From the NCBI RefSeq assembly GCF_020866845.1, contig NZ_CP086594.1:3128001-3192000 (forward strand): a DNA stretch of 64,000 bases, in the 5' to 3' direction. The stretch comes from Sphingomonas radiodurans (lineage in GTDB: Bacteria; Pseudomonadota; Alphaproteobacteria; Sphingomonadales; Sphingomonadaceae). Both the position numbers and the translations under genes were made by a program. Positions within the stretch are counted from its first letter, which is position 1, and every line of letters starts with the position of its first letter. The notes below the pieces were generated by a model, which made no database searches, was not told the DNA's origin, and saw only the letters and a program-made list of their open reading frames with translations. Positions 51,077 to 62,885 of this stretch are shown one piece after another.

Positions 51077-54049
51077 TCAGCCTGTCGCGATGCCCGCCTT
51101 CTTGGTCGATTCGGCAGAACGCGTACGCCGGATTTCCTCGCGGACATTGTGCCCGAGCGCATCGGCAATCAGCGCGCCCTGTTCCGCCTGGTGGCGCTTC
51201 ATCAGGCCCGTGGCGGGCGATGCTGCCACGGCACGGCCGGCGTAGCGCGCGCGCTTCGTCGCGCAGCCCGCCATGCCGAGCGCTTCCTCGATGAACGGCT
51301 CGACGAAGAACCAATAGCCGTTGTTGCGCGGCTCTTCCTGCGCCCAGACCACGTCGGTGAGGTTGGGCATCCGCGCGATCCGCTTCGCCAGCGCGTCGGT
51401 CGGGAAGGGATAGAGCTGCTCGACGCGAACGATCTGCGTGCCGGTGTTGCCCGCGGCATCGCGTGCCTCGATCAGATCGTACGCCACCTTGCCGGTGCAC
51501 AGCACGAGCCGCGTGGTCGCTTCATCCGCTGCGCCATTGGTATCCGACAGGATGCGCCGAAAGTGCGAGACGCCGACGAAGTCCTTCGCCGACGATACGG
51601 CCAGCTTGTGCCGCAGCAGCGACTTGGGGGTGAAGACGACCAGTGGCTTGCGGAAACTGCGGTGCATCTGCCGGCGCAGCAGGTGGAAATAATTCGCCGG
51701 CGTGGTGCAGTTCGCGACCTGCATATTGTCCTGCGCGCACAGCTGCAGGAACCGCTCGGGCCGCGCCGAGCTGTGCTCCGGACCCTGGCCTTCGTAGCCA
51801 TGTGGCAGCAGCATCACGAGCCCGTTGGCGCGCAGCCACTTGGATTCGCCGCTCGCGATGAACTGATCGATCATGATCTGCGCGCCGTTCACGAAGTCGC
51901 CGAACTGCGCTTCCCACAGCACCAGCGTTTTCGGATCGGCGAGCGCATAGCCATATTCGAAGCCAAGCACGCCATATTCGGACAACGGGCTGTCGAGCAC
52001 CTCGAAGTGGCCATGCTCGACATTCCACAGCGGCACATATTTGCGCTCGGTGTTCTGATCGACCCACACGGCATGACGCTGCGAGAAGGTGCCGCGGCCC
52101 GAATCCTGCCCGGACAGGCGGACGCCGAAGCCTTCCGACAGCAACGACCCGAACGCCAGCGCCTCGCCTGTCGCCCAGTCGAAATTCTCGCCGGTCGCAA
52201 ACATGTTGCGCTTCGCGTCGACGACGCGCGCCAGCGTCTTGTGGATTGCCAGATCCTCGGGAACGGTCGTCAGCGTGCGGCCGATCGAATCGAACAGCTT
52301 CTGCTCGATCCCGGTTTCGACGCTGCGCCGCGCGCTTTCGGCATCGGCCGGGATCGACAGGCCGGACCAGCGACCGGCGAACCAATCCGCCTTGTTCGGC
52401 TTATAGCTTGCGCCCGACTCGAACTCGCCTTCGAGTAGCGCGGTAAACTGGCCGATGTTCTCATCGACCCATGCTTGATCGACCACCTTCTGTTCGATTA
52501 GCCGCTTGCTGTAAATCTCGCTCACCGGCGGATGCGCGCGGATCGCCTTGTACATCAGCGGCTGGGTGAAGCTGGGCTCGTCGCCTTCGTTGTGGCCGAA
52601 GCGGCGATAGCACCACATGTCGATGACGACGTCGCGGTGGAACTTCTGGCGGAACTCGATCGCCATCTTGGTGGCAAAGGTGACCGCTTCGGGATCGTCG
52701 CCGTTGACGTGGAACACCGGCGCCTGGACGCCCTTGGCGACATCCGACGGATACGGCGACGAGCGCGCGAACTGCGGGCTGGTCGTGAAGCCGATCTGGT
52801 TGTTGATGACGAAGTGGATGCAGCCGCCGGTATTGTAACCGCGGATGCCAGAGAAGCCGAGGCATTCCCACACGATGCCCTGGCCGGCGAAGGCCGCGTC
52901 GCCATGGATCAGCACCGGCAGCGCCTTGCAATGATCATCGAGATCGCCCGCGATCGTCTGAATCGCGCGGACCTTGCCGAGCACGACCGGATCAGCCGCC
53001 TCGAGATGGCTCGGATTGGCGACGAGCGACATATGGACCTTGATCCCGTCGAACTCGCGATCGTTCGACGTGCCGAGGTGATATTTCACGTCACCCGAGC
53101 CGCCGATATCATCGGGGTTGGCCGATCCGCCGGCGAATTCGTGGAAGATCACGCGCAGCGGCTTGCCCATGACGTTGGCGAGCACGTTGAGGCGGCCACG
53201 GTGGGCCATGCCGAAGACGATCTCGTTCACGCCGGCGGCGCCGCCATATTTGATGACGCTTTCGAGCGCGGGGATCATCGATTCACCGCCGTCGAGCCCG
53301 AAACGCTTCGTGCCGACGTATTTGCGGCCGAGGAATTTCTCCCATTGCTCGGCCTCGATCACCTTGTTGAGGATCGCCTTCTTGCCCTGCGGCGTGAAGT
53401 CGATCGCCTTGTCCTTGCCCTCCATGCGCTCCTGGAGGAAGCGGCGCTCCTCCACGTCGGCGATGTGCATATATTCGAGGCCGACGCTGCCGCAGTAATT
53501 GGCGCGCAGGATATCGACGAGCTCGCGGATCGTCGCCCATTGCAGCCCCATCGTACCGCCCATGTAGACCGGGCGATCGATGTCGGAATCGGTGAAGCCG
53601 TGATATTCGGTCTTGAGATCGGCCGGCAGCTCGCGCGTGGCGTTGAGGCCGAGCGGATCGAGATTGGCGGCGAGATGCCCGCGCACGCGATACGTGCGCA
53701 CCAGCAGCTGCGCGCGGATCGCATCGCCAGCGGCGCGCACGATCTCGTCCTGCGACGGGGCCTGGGGCGCCGGGGCGGCAGCCGCAGCGGGCTTCGCCTT
53801 CGATGGCTTGGGCGCCGGCTCCATCTGCGTCGGATCGAGCGCGGAGGTGAGATCGTCGGTGCTCGTCAGCGGCCAGCGATCGCTGCTCCAGCTTGGCCCC
53901 GCGACGCCGTTTTCCAGCCCCTCGAAGAAACCGCGCCAGCCCGGCTCGACGCTGTCGGGCGACGCCTTGAAGCGCGCATAGAGCGCATCGATGAAGGCCG
54001 GCGAGACGCCGCCGGCGATGTCCGAGAAATCCTGGCCTTCGTAGCCCAT
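51077..54049 (-). CDS. sucA: 2-oxoglutarate dehydrogenase E1
   Basis: 990 residues from ATG 54049 (MGYEGQDFSDIAGG) with GGAG upstream; the frame to 54184 translates a repeat and is rejected. It decarboxylates 2-oxoglutarate on thiamine diphosphate. Seen: MAHRGRLNVLANV, HGDAAFAGQGIVWE, the GDD-x-NN type segment VINNQIGFTTSP, and LPHGYEGQGPEHSSARPERFL. Together with SucB (and E3, not in view) it forms the complex. Confidence 0.96.
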   Translation of the reverse strand: MGYEGQDFSDIAGGVSPAFIDALYARFKASPDSVEPGWRGFFEGLENGVAGPSWSSDRWPLTSTDDLTSALDPTQMEPAPKPSKAKPAAAAAPAPQAPSQDEIVRAAGDAIRAQLLVRTYRVRGHLAANLDPLGLNATRELPADLKTEYHGFTDSDIDRPVYMGGTMGLQWATIRELVDILRANYCGSVGLEYMHIADVEERRFLQERMEGKDKAIDFTPQGKKAILNKVIEAEQWEKFLGRKYVGTKRFGLDGGESMIPALESVIKYGGAAGVNEIVFGMAHRGRLNVLANVMGKPLRVIFHEFAGGSANPDDIGGSGDVKYHLGTSNDREFDGIKVHMSLVANPSHLEAADPVVLGKVRAIQTIAGDLDDHCKALPVLIHGDAAFAGQGIVWECLGFSGIRGYNTGGCIHFVINNQIGFTTSPQFARSSPYPSDVAKGVQAPVFHVNGDDPEAVTFATKMAIEFRQKFHRDVVIDMWCYRRFGHNEGDEPSFTQPLMYKAIRAHPPVSEIYSKRLIEQKVVDQAWVDENIGQFTALLEGEFESGASYKPNKADWFAGRWSGLSIPADAESARRSVETGIEQKLFDSIGRTLTTVPEDLAIHKTLARVVDAKRNMFATGENFDWATGEALAFGSLLSEGFGVRLSGQDSGRGTFSQRHAVWVDQNTERKYVPLWNVEHGHFEVLDSPLSEYGVLGFEYGYALADPKTLVLWEAQFGDFVNGAQIMIDQFIASGESKWLRANGLVMLLPHGYEGQGPEHSSARPERFLQLCAQDNMQVANCTTPANYFHLLRRQMHRSFRKPLVVFTPKSLLRHKLAVSSAKDFVGVSHFRRILSDTNGAADEATTRLVLCTGKVAYDLIEARDAAGNTGTQIVRVEQLYPFPTDALAKRIARMPNLTDVVWAQEEPRNNGYWFFVEPFIEEALGMAGCATKRARYAGRAVAASPATGLMKRHQAEQGALIADALGHNVREEIRRTRSAESTKKAGIATG

Positions 54050-54063
54050 GTCGTACTCCAATC

Positions 54064-54182
54064 TCCCTCTCCCCTTCAGGGGAGAGGGCCGGGGAGAGGG
54101 GCAGTGCGACAATCCTGCCGTCCTGCCCCTCTCCCGACCTCGCCTGCGGCTCGGCCACCCTCTCCCCTGAAGGGGAGAGGGC
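54064..54182. repeat. Palindromic repeat, family F (CTCTCCCCTTCAGGGGAGAG)
   Basis: Two nested hairpins, CCCTCTCCCCTTCAGGGGAGAGGG at the left and CCCTCTCCCCTGAAGGGGAGAGGG at the right, with GGGGAGAGGGGCAG/CTGCCCCTCTCCC arms between. It lies in the sucD-sucA gap. Similar in architecture to family E but with a different sequence. Confidence 0.8.
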
Positions 54183-54191
54183 ATTACGGGT

Positions 54192-55076
<885 letters not shown>

Positions 55077-55136
55077 GTCGTCTCCCTGAGATGTGGGAAG
55101 GTGCTCCCCGGCATCACCGGGGAACAGCAAAGAAGT

Positions 55137-56225
<1,089 letters not shown>

Positions 56226-57338
56226 TCAAGTGACGCCGTGGCCTTCGGCGAGATAGTCTTCCGACCGCATCTCTTCGAGCCTGCTCACCGTGCGCTGGAA
56301 CTCGAACCGGCCATCGCCGACGGGGTAGAGCGCGTCGGGCTGCGCATCGGCGGCGGCGAGGAGCTTGACCTTATATTCGTACAGCGCGTCGATCAGGCTG
56401 ACGAAGCGCGCCGCTTCGTTGCGGCTGTCCGGCCCCAGCAGCGGGATGCCGACGAGGATCACCGTGTGGAAGCGCCGCGCGATCGCCAGATAGTCCGCAC
56501 TGCCACGCGCCTCGCCGCACAGTTTCTTGAAGCTGAACACCGCGACGCCCTTCAGCGACTTGGGCACGATCAGCGTGCGGCCCTGCACCGTCAGTTCCTC
56601 GGTCGGCACATGCGCGCGATCCTCGGGGGGATAGTCGGTCAGCCGGAAGAAAGCGGCGGAAAGCTGTGCGGTCGCCTCCGCGCCGTTGGGGACCAGCCAT
56701 GTGTCCTGCTGCCCCAGCCGGTCGCGGCGGTAATCGACCGGGCCGTTGAGCGCGAGTGTATCGAGGCGTTGCTCGATCAGCCTGATGAACGGGAGGAAAT
56801 GCTCGCGGTTGAGGCCGTTCTTGTAGAGGTCGGCCGGCGCGCGGTTGCTCGTCGTCACCACCGTCACCCCGGCCTCGATCAAGGCGGTGAAGAGCCGCGA
56901 CAGGATCATCGCGTCGGGCGAGTTGGTCACCATCATCTCGTCGAACGCCAGCAACCGCGCCTCCTGAGCGAGCGCCGCGGCGACGGGAGCGATCGGATCG
57001 CCGAGTTCCTTGCGCCGCTCGACCGCGAGGCGGTCGTGAACCTCAAGCATGAACTCACCGAAGTGGACGCGGCGCTTTTGCTCGATCGCGGTGTTGGCGA
57101 AGAACAGGTCCATCAGCATCGATTTGCCGCGGCCGACGCCGCCCCACAGATAGACGCCGCGCGCGGGGACTACTTTCTTGCGGAAGATACCCGTGGTCTT
57201 GGGGTGGACGAGTTCCTGCGCCAGCTGGTCCAGACGCGCCGCGGCGGTGGCCTGTTCGGGGTCGGGGCGAAGTTCGCCCGCGGCGACGAGGGCTTCGTAG
57301 GCGGAAAGGACAGTCGTCACGAAATTCTCCTCCGTCAT
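56226..57338 (-). CDS. zapE: Cell division ATPase ZapE (AFG1-like)
   Basis: 370 residues. Walker A in GGVGRGKSMLMDLF, Walker B in LLAFDEMMVTNSPDAM, sensor region VVTTSNRAPADLYKNGLNRE. Members couple ATP hydrolysis to stress-time division or to membrane-protein turnover. It begins with ATG 57338, only a few bases from a palindromic repeat on its 5' side, and lies upstream of mdh on the same strand. Confidence 0.93.
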   Translation of the reverse strand: MTEENFVTTVLSAYEALVAAGELRPDPEQATAAARLDQLAQELVHPKTTGIFRKKVVPARGVYLWGGVGRGKSMLMDLFFANTAIEQKRRVHFGEFMLEVHDRLAVERRKELGDPIAPVAAALAQEARLLAFDEMMVTNSPDAMILSRLFTALIEAGVTVVTTSNRAPADLYKNGLNREHFLPFIRLIEQRLDTLALNGPVDYRRDRLGQQDTWLVPNGAEATAQLSAAFFRLTDYPPEDRAHVPTEELTVQGRTLIVPKSLKGVAVFSFKKLCGEARGSADYLAIARRFHTVILVGIPLLGPDSRNEAARFVSLIDALYEYKVKLLAAADAQPDALYPVGDGRFEFQRTVSRLEEMRSEDYLAEGHGVT

Positions 57339-57429
57339 GCCGGGCTAGTCCCGGCATCCACGGTCCCGCGAAATCAGCGGCTCCGGCGTCTGCGGCACGG
57401 TGGATGCCGGCACAAGGCCGGCATGACGG
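57332..57429. repeat. Palindromic repeat, family C
   Basis: CCGTCATGCCGGGCTAGTCCCGGC ... GCCGGCACAAGGCCGGCATGACGG. It overlaps the first bases of zapE's start region and abuts the thioesterase stop (57432), so it is the entire gap between those two genes. Confidence 0.8.
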
Positions 57430-57431
57430 AG

Positions 57432-57890
57432 CTACCGCTTCGTCGGCTTGCGGATCGTGCCCGAGAACTCGGCGACCGGCCCGGCGGTTTGCACCACCAG
57501 CCCGCGCAGGAACAGAAGTCGCCCCGTCTCGCGCAGCAGCTCGACCTGCGCCTCCAAAGGTTCGCCGATCTTGCCCGCGCCGAGGAAATGCGTGTTGAGA
57601 TCGAGCGTCACCGCGGTCCCCGCCTCGATCAACCCGAAGCTGCGCGACGCGGCGAACAGCGCCACATCGATGAAGCCGAGCATCGCCCCGCCATGGACGT
57701 TGTCGCCCAAGTTCGAATGCCGCCGCTCGGGGTTCATCCGCACGCGGCAGGTGCCGTCCTCGATGCGCACCATCATGTCGCCGAGGAAGGTATTGTAGCG
57801 ATCCGAGTTCTTCAGCCCCCAGCGTTTCCAGCCGGGGTGATCGGGATGTTCCTCGAAATGGAACTCGGGCTTGGGCTCTTCCATCAACAT
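57432..57890 (-). CDS. PaaI-family thioesterase
   Basis: 152 residues. Hotdog fold with RHSNLGDNVHGGAMLGFIDVALFAASR, where the HGG/GGA turn and Asp belong to the PaaI class. It hydrolyses an acyl- or aryl-CoA. The start MLMEEPKPEFHFEEHPDHPG is given by ATG 57890; MEEPK at 57884 is an alternative. Substrate unknown. Confidence 0.88.
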   Translation of the reverse strand: MLMEEPKPEFHFEEHPDHPGWKRWGLKNSDRYNTFLGDMMVRIEDGTCRVRMNPERRHSNLGDNVHGGAMLGFIDVALFAASRSFGLIEAGTAVTLDLNTHFLGAGKIGEPLEAQVELLRETGRLLFLRGLVVQTAGPVAEFSGTIRKPTKR

Positions 57891-57931
57891 CCCCCGCCGG
57901 AATAGCCGACCACGTACACTGGCAATTCAAC

Positions 57932-58015
57932 CCGTCACCCCGGACTTGATCCGGAGTCCCGCTTTATATGCTTGGTAGAAGGCAGCGGGACCCCGGCTCA
58001 AGGCCGGGGTGACGG
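57932..58015. repeat. Palindromic repeat, family G (CCGTCACCCCGG)
   Basis: CCGTCACCCCGGACTTGATCCGG at the left pairs with CCGGCTCAAGGCCGGGGTGACGG at the right, around a GTCCCGCTTTATATGC...GCAGCGGGAC inner part. It lies between the thioesterase and sdhB, both on the minus strand. Confidence 0.8.
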
Positions 58016-58041
58016 AGGATTTGGTGATTAACCGAAAAGCG

Positions 58042-58824
58042 TCAGACGACGCGCTCGACTTCCATCTTCTTGATTTCGGCGATCGCCTTGGCCGGCGACA
58101 GGCCCTTGGGACAGGCGTTGGCGCAGTTCATGATCGTGTGGCAGCGATACAGGCGGAACGGATCCTCCAGCTGATCGAGCCGCTCGCCGGTCATCTCATC
58201 GCGGCTGTCGGCAAGCCAGCGATACGCCTGGAGCAGGATCGCCGGGCCCAGGAACTTGTCCGAATTCCACCAGTAGCTTGGGCACGAGGTCGAGCAGCAG
58301 GCGCACAGGATGCACTCGTACAGCCCGTCGAGCTTCGCACGCTCCTCCGGCGACTGCAGCCGCTCCTTGCCCGAAGGCGGCGGCGTCACCGTCTTCAGCC
58401 AGGGCTGGATCGAGGCATATTGCGCGTAGAAGTGCGTGAAATCCGGCACCAGATCCTTGATCACGTCCATTGCGGGGAGCGGCGTGATCTTGATCTCGCC
58501 CTTCACGTCCTCGATCGCGGTGGTGCAGGCGAGGCCATTCTTGCCGTCGATGTTCATCGAGCACGACCCGCAGATACCCTCGCGGCACGAGCGGCGGAAG
58601 GTGAGCGTCGGATCCTGTTCGCCCTTGATCTTGATCAGCGCATCCAGAACCATCGGGCCGCATTCGTTGAGGTTCACCTCGAACGTGTCGTAGCGCGGGT
58701 TCTCGCCGCTATCGGGATCGTAGCGATAAACCTTGAAGTTGCGCATCGTCCCGCCCGGTTCGGGAGAAGGGATCTTGCGCCCGCCCTTGATCTTGCTGTT
58801 CGCGGGCAGGGTGAATTCGGCCAT
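58042..58824 (-). CDS. sdhB: Succinate dehydrogenase iron-sulfur subunit
   Basis: 260 residues. [2Fe-2S] site [15 protein letters not shown], [4Fe-4S] site [15 protein letters not shown], [3Fe-4S] site [14 protein letters not shown]. It passes electrons from SdhA flavin to quinone. It lies 19 bases downstream of creD and about 4.2 kb from sdhA (63073-), not directly behind it. Confidence 0.96.
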   Translation of the reverse strand: MAEFTLPANSKIKGGRKIPSPEPGGTMRNFKVYRYDPDSGENPRYDTFEVNLNECGPMVLDALIKIKGEQDPTLTFRRSCREGICGSCSMNIDGKNGLACTTAIEDVKGEIKITPLPAMDVIKDLVPDFTHFYAQYASIQPWLKTVTPPPSGKERLQSPEERAKLDGLYECILCACCSTSCPSYWWNSDKFLGPAILLQAYRWLADSRDEMTGERLDQLEDPFRLYRCHTIMNCANACPKGLSPAKAIAEIKKMEVERVV

Positions 58825-58843
58825 CTTAGCGTTCCAGCTTCCG

Positions 58844-60223
58844 TTACGTTGCCGACTGCGAACGGAGCCCGCTCCAGTCGAGGTTGCGCGTCAGATACAT
58901 AACACCGGCCAGTGCCGCAAACAGAAGCAACGAGCCGATGAGCAGCGAATACGCCTCGAGGCTGAGCAGGACGTAAAGGACGCCATACAGGGCCGCGAGA
59001 AGTGCCGCGATGTACCCGCCGCGACGCCAGCTGCGCAGCACCGCGGCCGAGTAAGCCGCGAGCAGGCCGATGATCGCCGCCGCAGCCACGATATAGGCAG
59101 CCGCGAACCCGATTACCTCCGCAAAGGCCAGTAACATGACGAAAAAAAGTACCAGTCCCGCACCGACCAGCAGGTACTCGACGGTGGCGACGCGCACGCC
59201 CGCGATCACGTCGAACATCAGGAACGCCATGAAGGTGAAGCCGATGAACAGAAAGCCGTATTTCACCGATCGGTTGACCTGGCTGTAGAGATCGACCGGC
59301 GAGATCAGATCGACCCGCGCTTCGTAATCGCCCGCCGGCAGCGCCGTGGCATAACGATCACCCGTCTCGGGCCGCGTGTCGGGCACCACGTCGCCTGACG
59401 ATACGAGGCTGCGGCCGAGCGCCAGATTGCCGACGCGCCATGTCGCGGCGAAGCCATCGTCGGAGATGCGCTGCGTGGTCGGCAAGAAGCCACCCTGGAA
59501 GCTGGGGTGCGGCCACTTCGATGTCACGTGCCAGCGCGTGTCACCAGCTTGCGGCGCGAGCGCGAGCCAACCATTGCCGCGGAAGGCGTAGCGGAAGCCG
59601 ACCGTCATCGGCTGCGTCCGGATCGAACCGGCATCTAGCCAGGTGAAGAAGCCGGAATTGCCGGTAGCGGGCGATCCCTTGCCGGGCTGGAGGATAAGCC
59701 GGCGACCGTCTGCGCTCACCTCGGGTGGACGCCCGAAGAGGCCGCGCGCGTCCTTGAGGCCGAAGCGTAGCTCGGCGCGATCATAGGCGAGCTTGTCCGC
59801 CGTGATCCCGAAACGCGCGAGATCCGTTGGCAGCGCGAAGCGTGCGGTGCCGGTCGCGACCGCCTCGAACAGTACCGCTTCGTAGATCGAGCGACGGCGG
59901 CGTTCTGGCGTAAGTTCCGTGCGTAAGTCCGCGGCCTGTGGCGCCAGCGTCAGCTCGCGCCAGACGAGGCTGGTGCGCACGACCTGCCGTCCGCCCTCGT
60001 TGACCGTCTCGGTCGCCTCCGCCTGATAAGGCAGGACGAGAACTGGCCCGGCGATCGTCTGCGGCCCGCCCCAGCCCTCCGCGATCGAGGCGCGCGCGGT
60101 ATTCGATTGCTCCTGTCGATCGTAAACGAGCAGATAGACCGCGAAGAGCGGGATCGCGAGCAGCATGGCGATGAGGATCGCCATTGCGAGCTTGCGGCCG
60201 GGAGTGGGGCCTTCGGTCGTCAA
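58844..60223 (-). CDS. creD: Inner membrane protein CreD (cell envelope integrity family)
   Basis: 459 residues. N-terminal membrane segment, a large periplasmic domain (about 35-325) and a C-terminal cluster of five to six membrane segments ([43 protein letters not shown]). CreD is linked to envelope and beta-lactam responses in enterobacteria. No CreBC-type genes are near. It is followed by sdhB. Confidence 0.9.
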   Translation of the reverse strand: MTTEGPTPGRKLAMAILIAMLLAIPLFAVYLLVYDRQEQSNTARASIAEGWGGPQTIAGPVLVLPYQAEATETVNEGGRQVVRTSLVWRELTLAPQAADLRTELTPERRRRSIYEAVLFEAVATGTARFALPTDLARFGITADKLAYDRAELRFGLKDARGLFGRPPEVSADGRRLILQPGKGSPATGNSGFFTWLDAGSIRTQPMTVGFRYAFRGNGWLALAPQAGDTRWHVTSKWPHPSFQGGFLPTTQRISDDGFAATWRVGNLALGRSLVSSGDVVPDTRPETGDRYATALPAGDYEARVDLISPVDLYSQVNRSVKYGFLFIGFTFMAFLMFDVIAGVRVATVEYLLVGAGLVLFFVMLLAFAEVIGFAAAYIVAAAAIIGLLAAYSAAVLRSWRRGGYIAALLAALYGVLYVLLSLEAYSLLIGSLLLFAALAGVMYLTRNLDWSGLRSQSAT

Positions 60224-60271
60224 TCGTCACCTATCTTCGGCCAACATTGGCCGCAGCTGGTGCCGCAAGTG

Positions 60272-60844
60272 TCAGATGATGTCGAGCACCAGCCCGCGCG
60301 CGCGCGCCTCGGTCGCCTCGATATACCAGTTCGACGGCGCCTTTGACTTGAGCTCCTCGATGGTCACCTGGGTGCCCTCGACCAGTGCCTCGAACCCTTC
60401 GTCCTGGATGCGGATCGAATCCTGGATCTCGTTGAGCTTCGCCAGCAGCACCGGCGCGAGCGTGTTGAGTGGACCGGAGAGCTGGACGGTCGAGTTCATG
60501 ATCCGCTCGTGGATCATCAGCCGCGAATTGTGCGTCAGGAAGCGCTTGTCGGCCGGGAAGGCGGACATGAAGGTTGCGCCGGCCGAATAGACCGCGACCT
60601 TGCCGAGGAACAGCGTCTCGCGCCCGGTATATTCGCGCAGCAGGCGGATCGAATCGCCCATCGCCCGCGCCATTTCCGGATCGCCGCCGAGCGTGGTGAT
60701 CGATACGACGAGGGGCCCGTCACCGCCCGCATTCGCGAGCTGGTTCTTAAAATTCTCGTACATGAAATTGTCCACCGGGCCGTGCAGCTGGATCTGCGGG
60801 TTGGCGAGCAGTGGATAGTTGGTGGCGTTGCTGGTCTTGGTCAT
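60272..60844 (-). CDS. ClpP-like (S14/crotonase-fold) protease subunit homologue
   Basis: 190 residues, near the ClpP length. Aligned to ClpP, the Gly-Gly oxyanion region is TTLGGDPEMARA, the Ser aligns in VYSAGATFM (the same 12 residues from Ser to KRF as in ClpP) and the His in HNSRLMIHE is kept. No Asp is visible at the ClpP Asp position (there is Lys). It could be an ATP-independent or inactive relative. It is adjacent to a C13 peptidase gene. Confidence 0.8.
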   Translation of the reverse strand: MTKTSNATNYPLLANPQIQLHGPVDNFMYENFKNQLANAGGDGPLVVSITTLGGDPEMARAMGDSIRLLREYTGRETLFLGKVAVYSAGATFMSAFPADKRFLTHNSRLMIHERIMNSTVQLSGPLNTLAPVLLAKLNEIQDSIRIQDEGFEALVEGTQVTIEELKSKAPSNWYIEATEARARGLVLDII

Positions 60845-60885
60845 GCCGCGCGAACCATGCGCGACGAAGAGGGTTCCGGCAAAAG

Positions 60886-61872
60886 TTAATTATTGTTGGT
60901 TCCGGCGGTCTCCAGCACCGCATTGGCTGGCCGCCCCACCGGCGCGCTCGCCACCTTGGGCGCCCGCGCATCGAGCGCCGCGAGCCACACGGCCGCGCCT
61001 GGCCCGATCGACACTTGCGGATCGGATGGGTCGAGCTTCCCCTCGCGCTCCCAGCCGGCGATCGTCCGCACCGCTTCGTCCGCCGCCGCGGCGAGCGGCT
61101 GTGGCTTGCGCAGCGCGTGATTGATCAGCGCGTCGCCGAAGAACGTCCAGTCATTGTCCGCCTGGCACCCGAATGACGTCTTGCTCGCGGAGGCGGCGGT
61201 GACGATGGCGGTCGTGTCATTCGACAGCAGCGGCACGAACACGCCGGCGTAGCAGGCGCTGATCATGATCAGGCGATTGCGAATGCCGAGTTGCGACATC
61301 GTGCTCCACAGCCGCGTCGGCGAAATCGCGCCAAACCCCTGGTCACCGTCATTGTAGACGATGCCGTACCGCGCGCCATGGCTGGTGGTGTAGAGCACCA
61401 GCACGTCCTCCGCCGGGTCCATCGTTTCGGCGACGCGGGCGAGCGCCATCTCGATGTTTGCCGGCGAGCCCATCGCAAACGCACTGTCGGCGGCGCCGTC
61501 GGTGCCCGCGAGCACGATCGTGCGGCCCTCCGCGCCGTAACGGCGGCCGAGCACCTTGGCCGCCTCACGCGCCTCGCGGCCGAACACCGGATCGCTGTCG
61601 AGCGCGACCGCGACGACATAGGCGTCCACCATCCCCTTGCGCTGCGGCTGCAGCCGCGCGAGCGTGGTTGCCAATCGGCGATGTTCGGCGAGCAGCCACG
61701 CCGCCGAGCGGTCGTGCTCGATCGCACCGCCCTGGTCGGCGAGCTGCATCAGTTCCGCGTCGCTGCCACGCGCGACGAGCGGGACGGGGCGGGTATGCTG
61801 CGGCGGCTGATAGGTCTGTGCCGGCGCCATTCCCGCGAGCGCGGCGAGCAGGATCGTGGCGAGCCTCTTCAT
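60886..61872 (-). CDS. Secreted C13 (legumain-like) peptidase
   Basis: 328 residues with signal peptide MKRLATILLAALAGMAPAQ. Clan CD dyad: His in YTTSHGARYG and Cys in MISACYAGVF, spaced as in legumain/GPI8. Expected to cut after Asn or Asp in the periplasm. C13 members are uncommon in bacteria. It is 41 bases upstream of the ClpP-like gene on the same strand. Confidence 0.85.
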   Translation of the reverse strand: MKRLATILLAALAGMAPAQTYQPPQHTRPVPLVARGSDAELMQLADQGGAIEHDRSAAWLLAEHRRLATTLARLQPQRKGMVDAYVVAVALDSDPVFGREAREAAKVLGRRYGAEGRTIVLAGTDGAADSAFAMGSPANIEMALARVAETMDPAEDVLVLYTTSHGARYGIVYNDGDQGFGAISPTRLWSTMSQLGIRNRLIMISACYAGVFVPLLSNDTTAIVTAASASKTSFGCQADNDWTFFGDALINHALRKPQPLAAAADEAVRTIAGWEREGKLDPSDPQVSIGPGAAVWLAALDARAPKVASAPVGRPANAVLETAGTNNN

Positions 61873-61963
61873 CGCCGCGCATCTCGCGATGATGAAGCCC
61901 GTGTGTCAATCGCTTGATCGTATCGGCGGGTGCAGCCTAGCGTGCGCGACAAGGGAGAGACGC

Positions 61964-62590
61964 GTGATCGAGTTCTTCTTCGACTGTTCCAGCCCGTGGA
62001 CCTGGCTCGGCTTCGAAAGCATCCAGCCGCTTGGCGCCGAGCTGGAGGTCGAGATCATCTGGCGCCCGATCCTGGTGGGCGGCGTCTTCAACGCAGTAAA
62101 CGCCAGCGTCTACGAGGGCCGCAAGAACCCGGTTCCTGCGAAGGCACGCTACATGCTTAAGGATATGCAGGATTGGGCGCGCCTACAGGGTCTGTCGATC
62201 AAGTTCCCGCCGAGCATCTTCCCGGTCAACAGCGTGAAGGTGATGCGGGCCTGCTGCTGGCTGGGGCAGGATTGCGTGCCGTTCGCGCGCGCCGCCTTTC
62301 GCGCCTATTGGACCGACGATCGCGATATTGCGGACGACGCGGTGATCGCCGACGTGGCTTCGGCCGCTGGCGTGGATGCCGCCGCACTGTTCGCGGCAAT
62401 CGCGACCGACCCGGTCAAGGCGCAGCTGCGCGCCAACACCGACGAACTGATCGCCCGCGGCGGCTTCGGCTCGCCGACGATCTTTGTAGGCGGTGACGAA
62501 ATGTACTTCGGCAACGACCGCATGCCGCTGGTGCGCGCGGCGGTTGAGCGGCGCTTGAACGGGATAGGCTCGGTCTCACTTTCAGGTTAG
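61964..62590 (+). CDS. 2-hydroxychromene-2-carboxylate isomerase / DsbA-fold GST kappa-like protein
   Basis: 208 residues from GTG 61964 with AAGGGAGAG upstream. Thioredoxin fold with an inserted helical domain; catalytic Ser region FFFDCSSPWTWLGFESI, and GFGSPTIFVGGDEMYFGNDRM at the end. Members isomerise chromene carboxylates in naphthalene breakdown or act as glutathione-dependent isomerases. No other naphthalene gene is close by. Confidence 0.85.
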   Translation: MIEFFFDCSSPWTWLGFESIQPLGAELEVEIIWRPILVGGVFNAVNASVYEGRKNPVPAKARYMLKDMQDWARLQGLSIKFPPSIFPVNSVKVMRACCWLGQDCVPFARAAFRAYWTDDRDIADDAVIADVASAAGVDAAALFAAIATDPVKAQLRANTDELIARGGFGSPTIFVGGDEMYFGNDRMPLVRAAVERRLNGIGSVSLSG

Positions 62591-62591
62591 C

Positions 62592-62885
62592 GTGCGCCTG
62601 ATGTTCGAATTCGATCCGGCGAAGAGCGAAGCGAACAAGCTGAAGCATGGGATCGACTTCATCGAGGCGCAGGCGCTTTGGGATGATGTCGACCTGACCG
62701 ATCTGGGCATGGTGGAATATGACGGAGAAACGAGACATATTTTCGTTGGACAATGGCAACGGCGTCGATGGACGGCAATCGTCACCTACCGAGGCGGAGA
62801 CATCCGCATCATTTCCGTCCGACGTTCGCGATCAAGCGAAGAAATGGCCTACGAGCGTCGCCGAATTCGACCAGATGTTCGATAA
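62592..62885 (+). CDS. brnT: BrnT-family toxin (RNase, RelE fold)
   Basis: 97 residues from GTG 62592 (AGG five bases upstream); ATG 62601 is an alternative. FEFDPAKSEANKLKHGIDFIEA and GETRHIFVGQ, followed by IRIISVRRSRSSEE, are the BrnT core. The toxin cleaves RNA when its antitoxin is degraded. The end of the gene overlaps the antitoxin. Confidence 0.82.
   Translation: MRLMFEFDPAKSEANKLKHGIDFIEAQALWDDVDLTDLGMVEYDGETRHIFVGQWQRRRWTAIVTYRGGDIRIISVRRSRSSEEMAYERRRIRPDVR

Noticed and set aside
54050..54184. N-terminal extension of sucA
   Set aside because: It translates a family F repeat; GGAG precedes ATG 54049.
56238..57905. 555-codon frame antisense to zapE and the thioesterase
   Set aside because: Arg/Gln/His-rich, no domain, crosses a palindromic repeat and two real genes.
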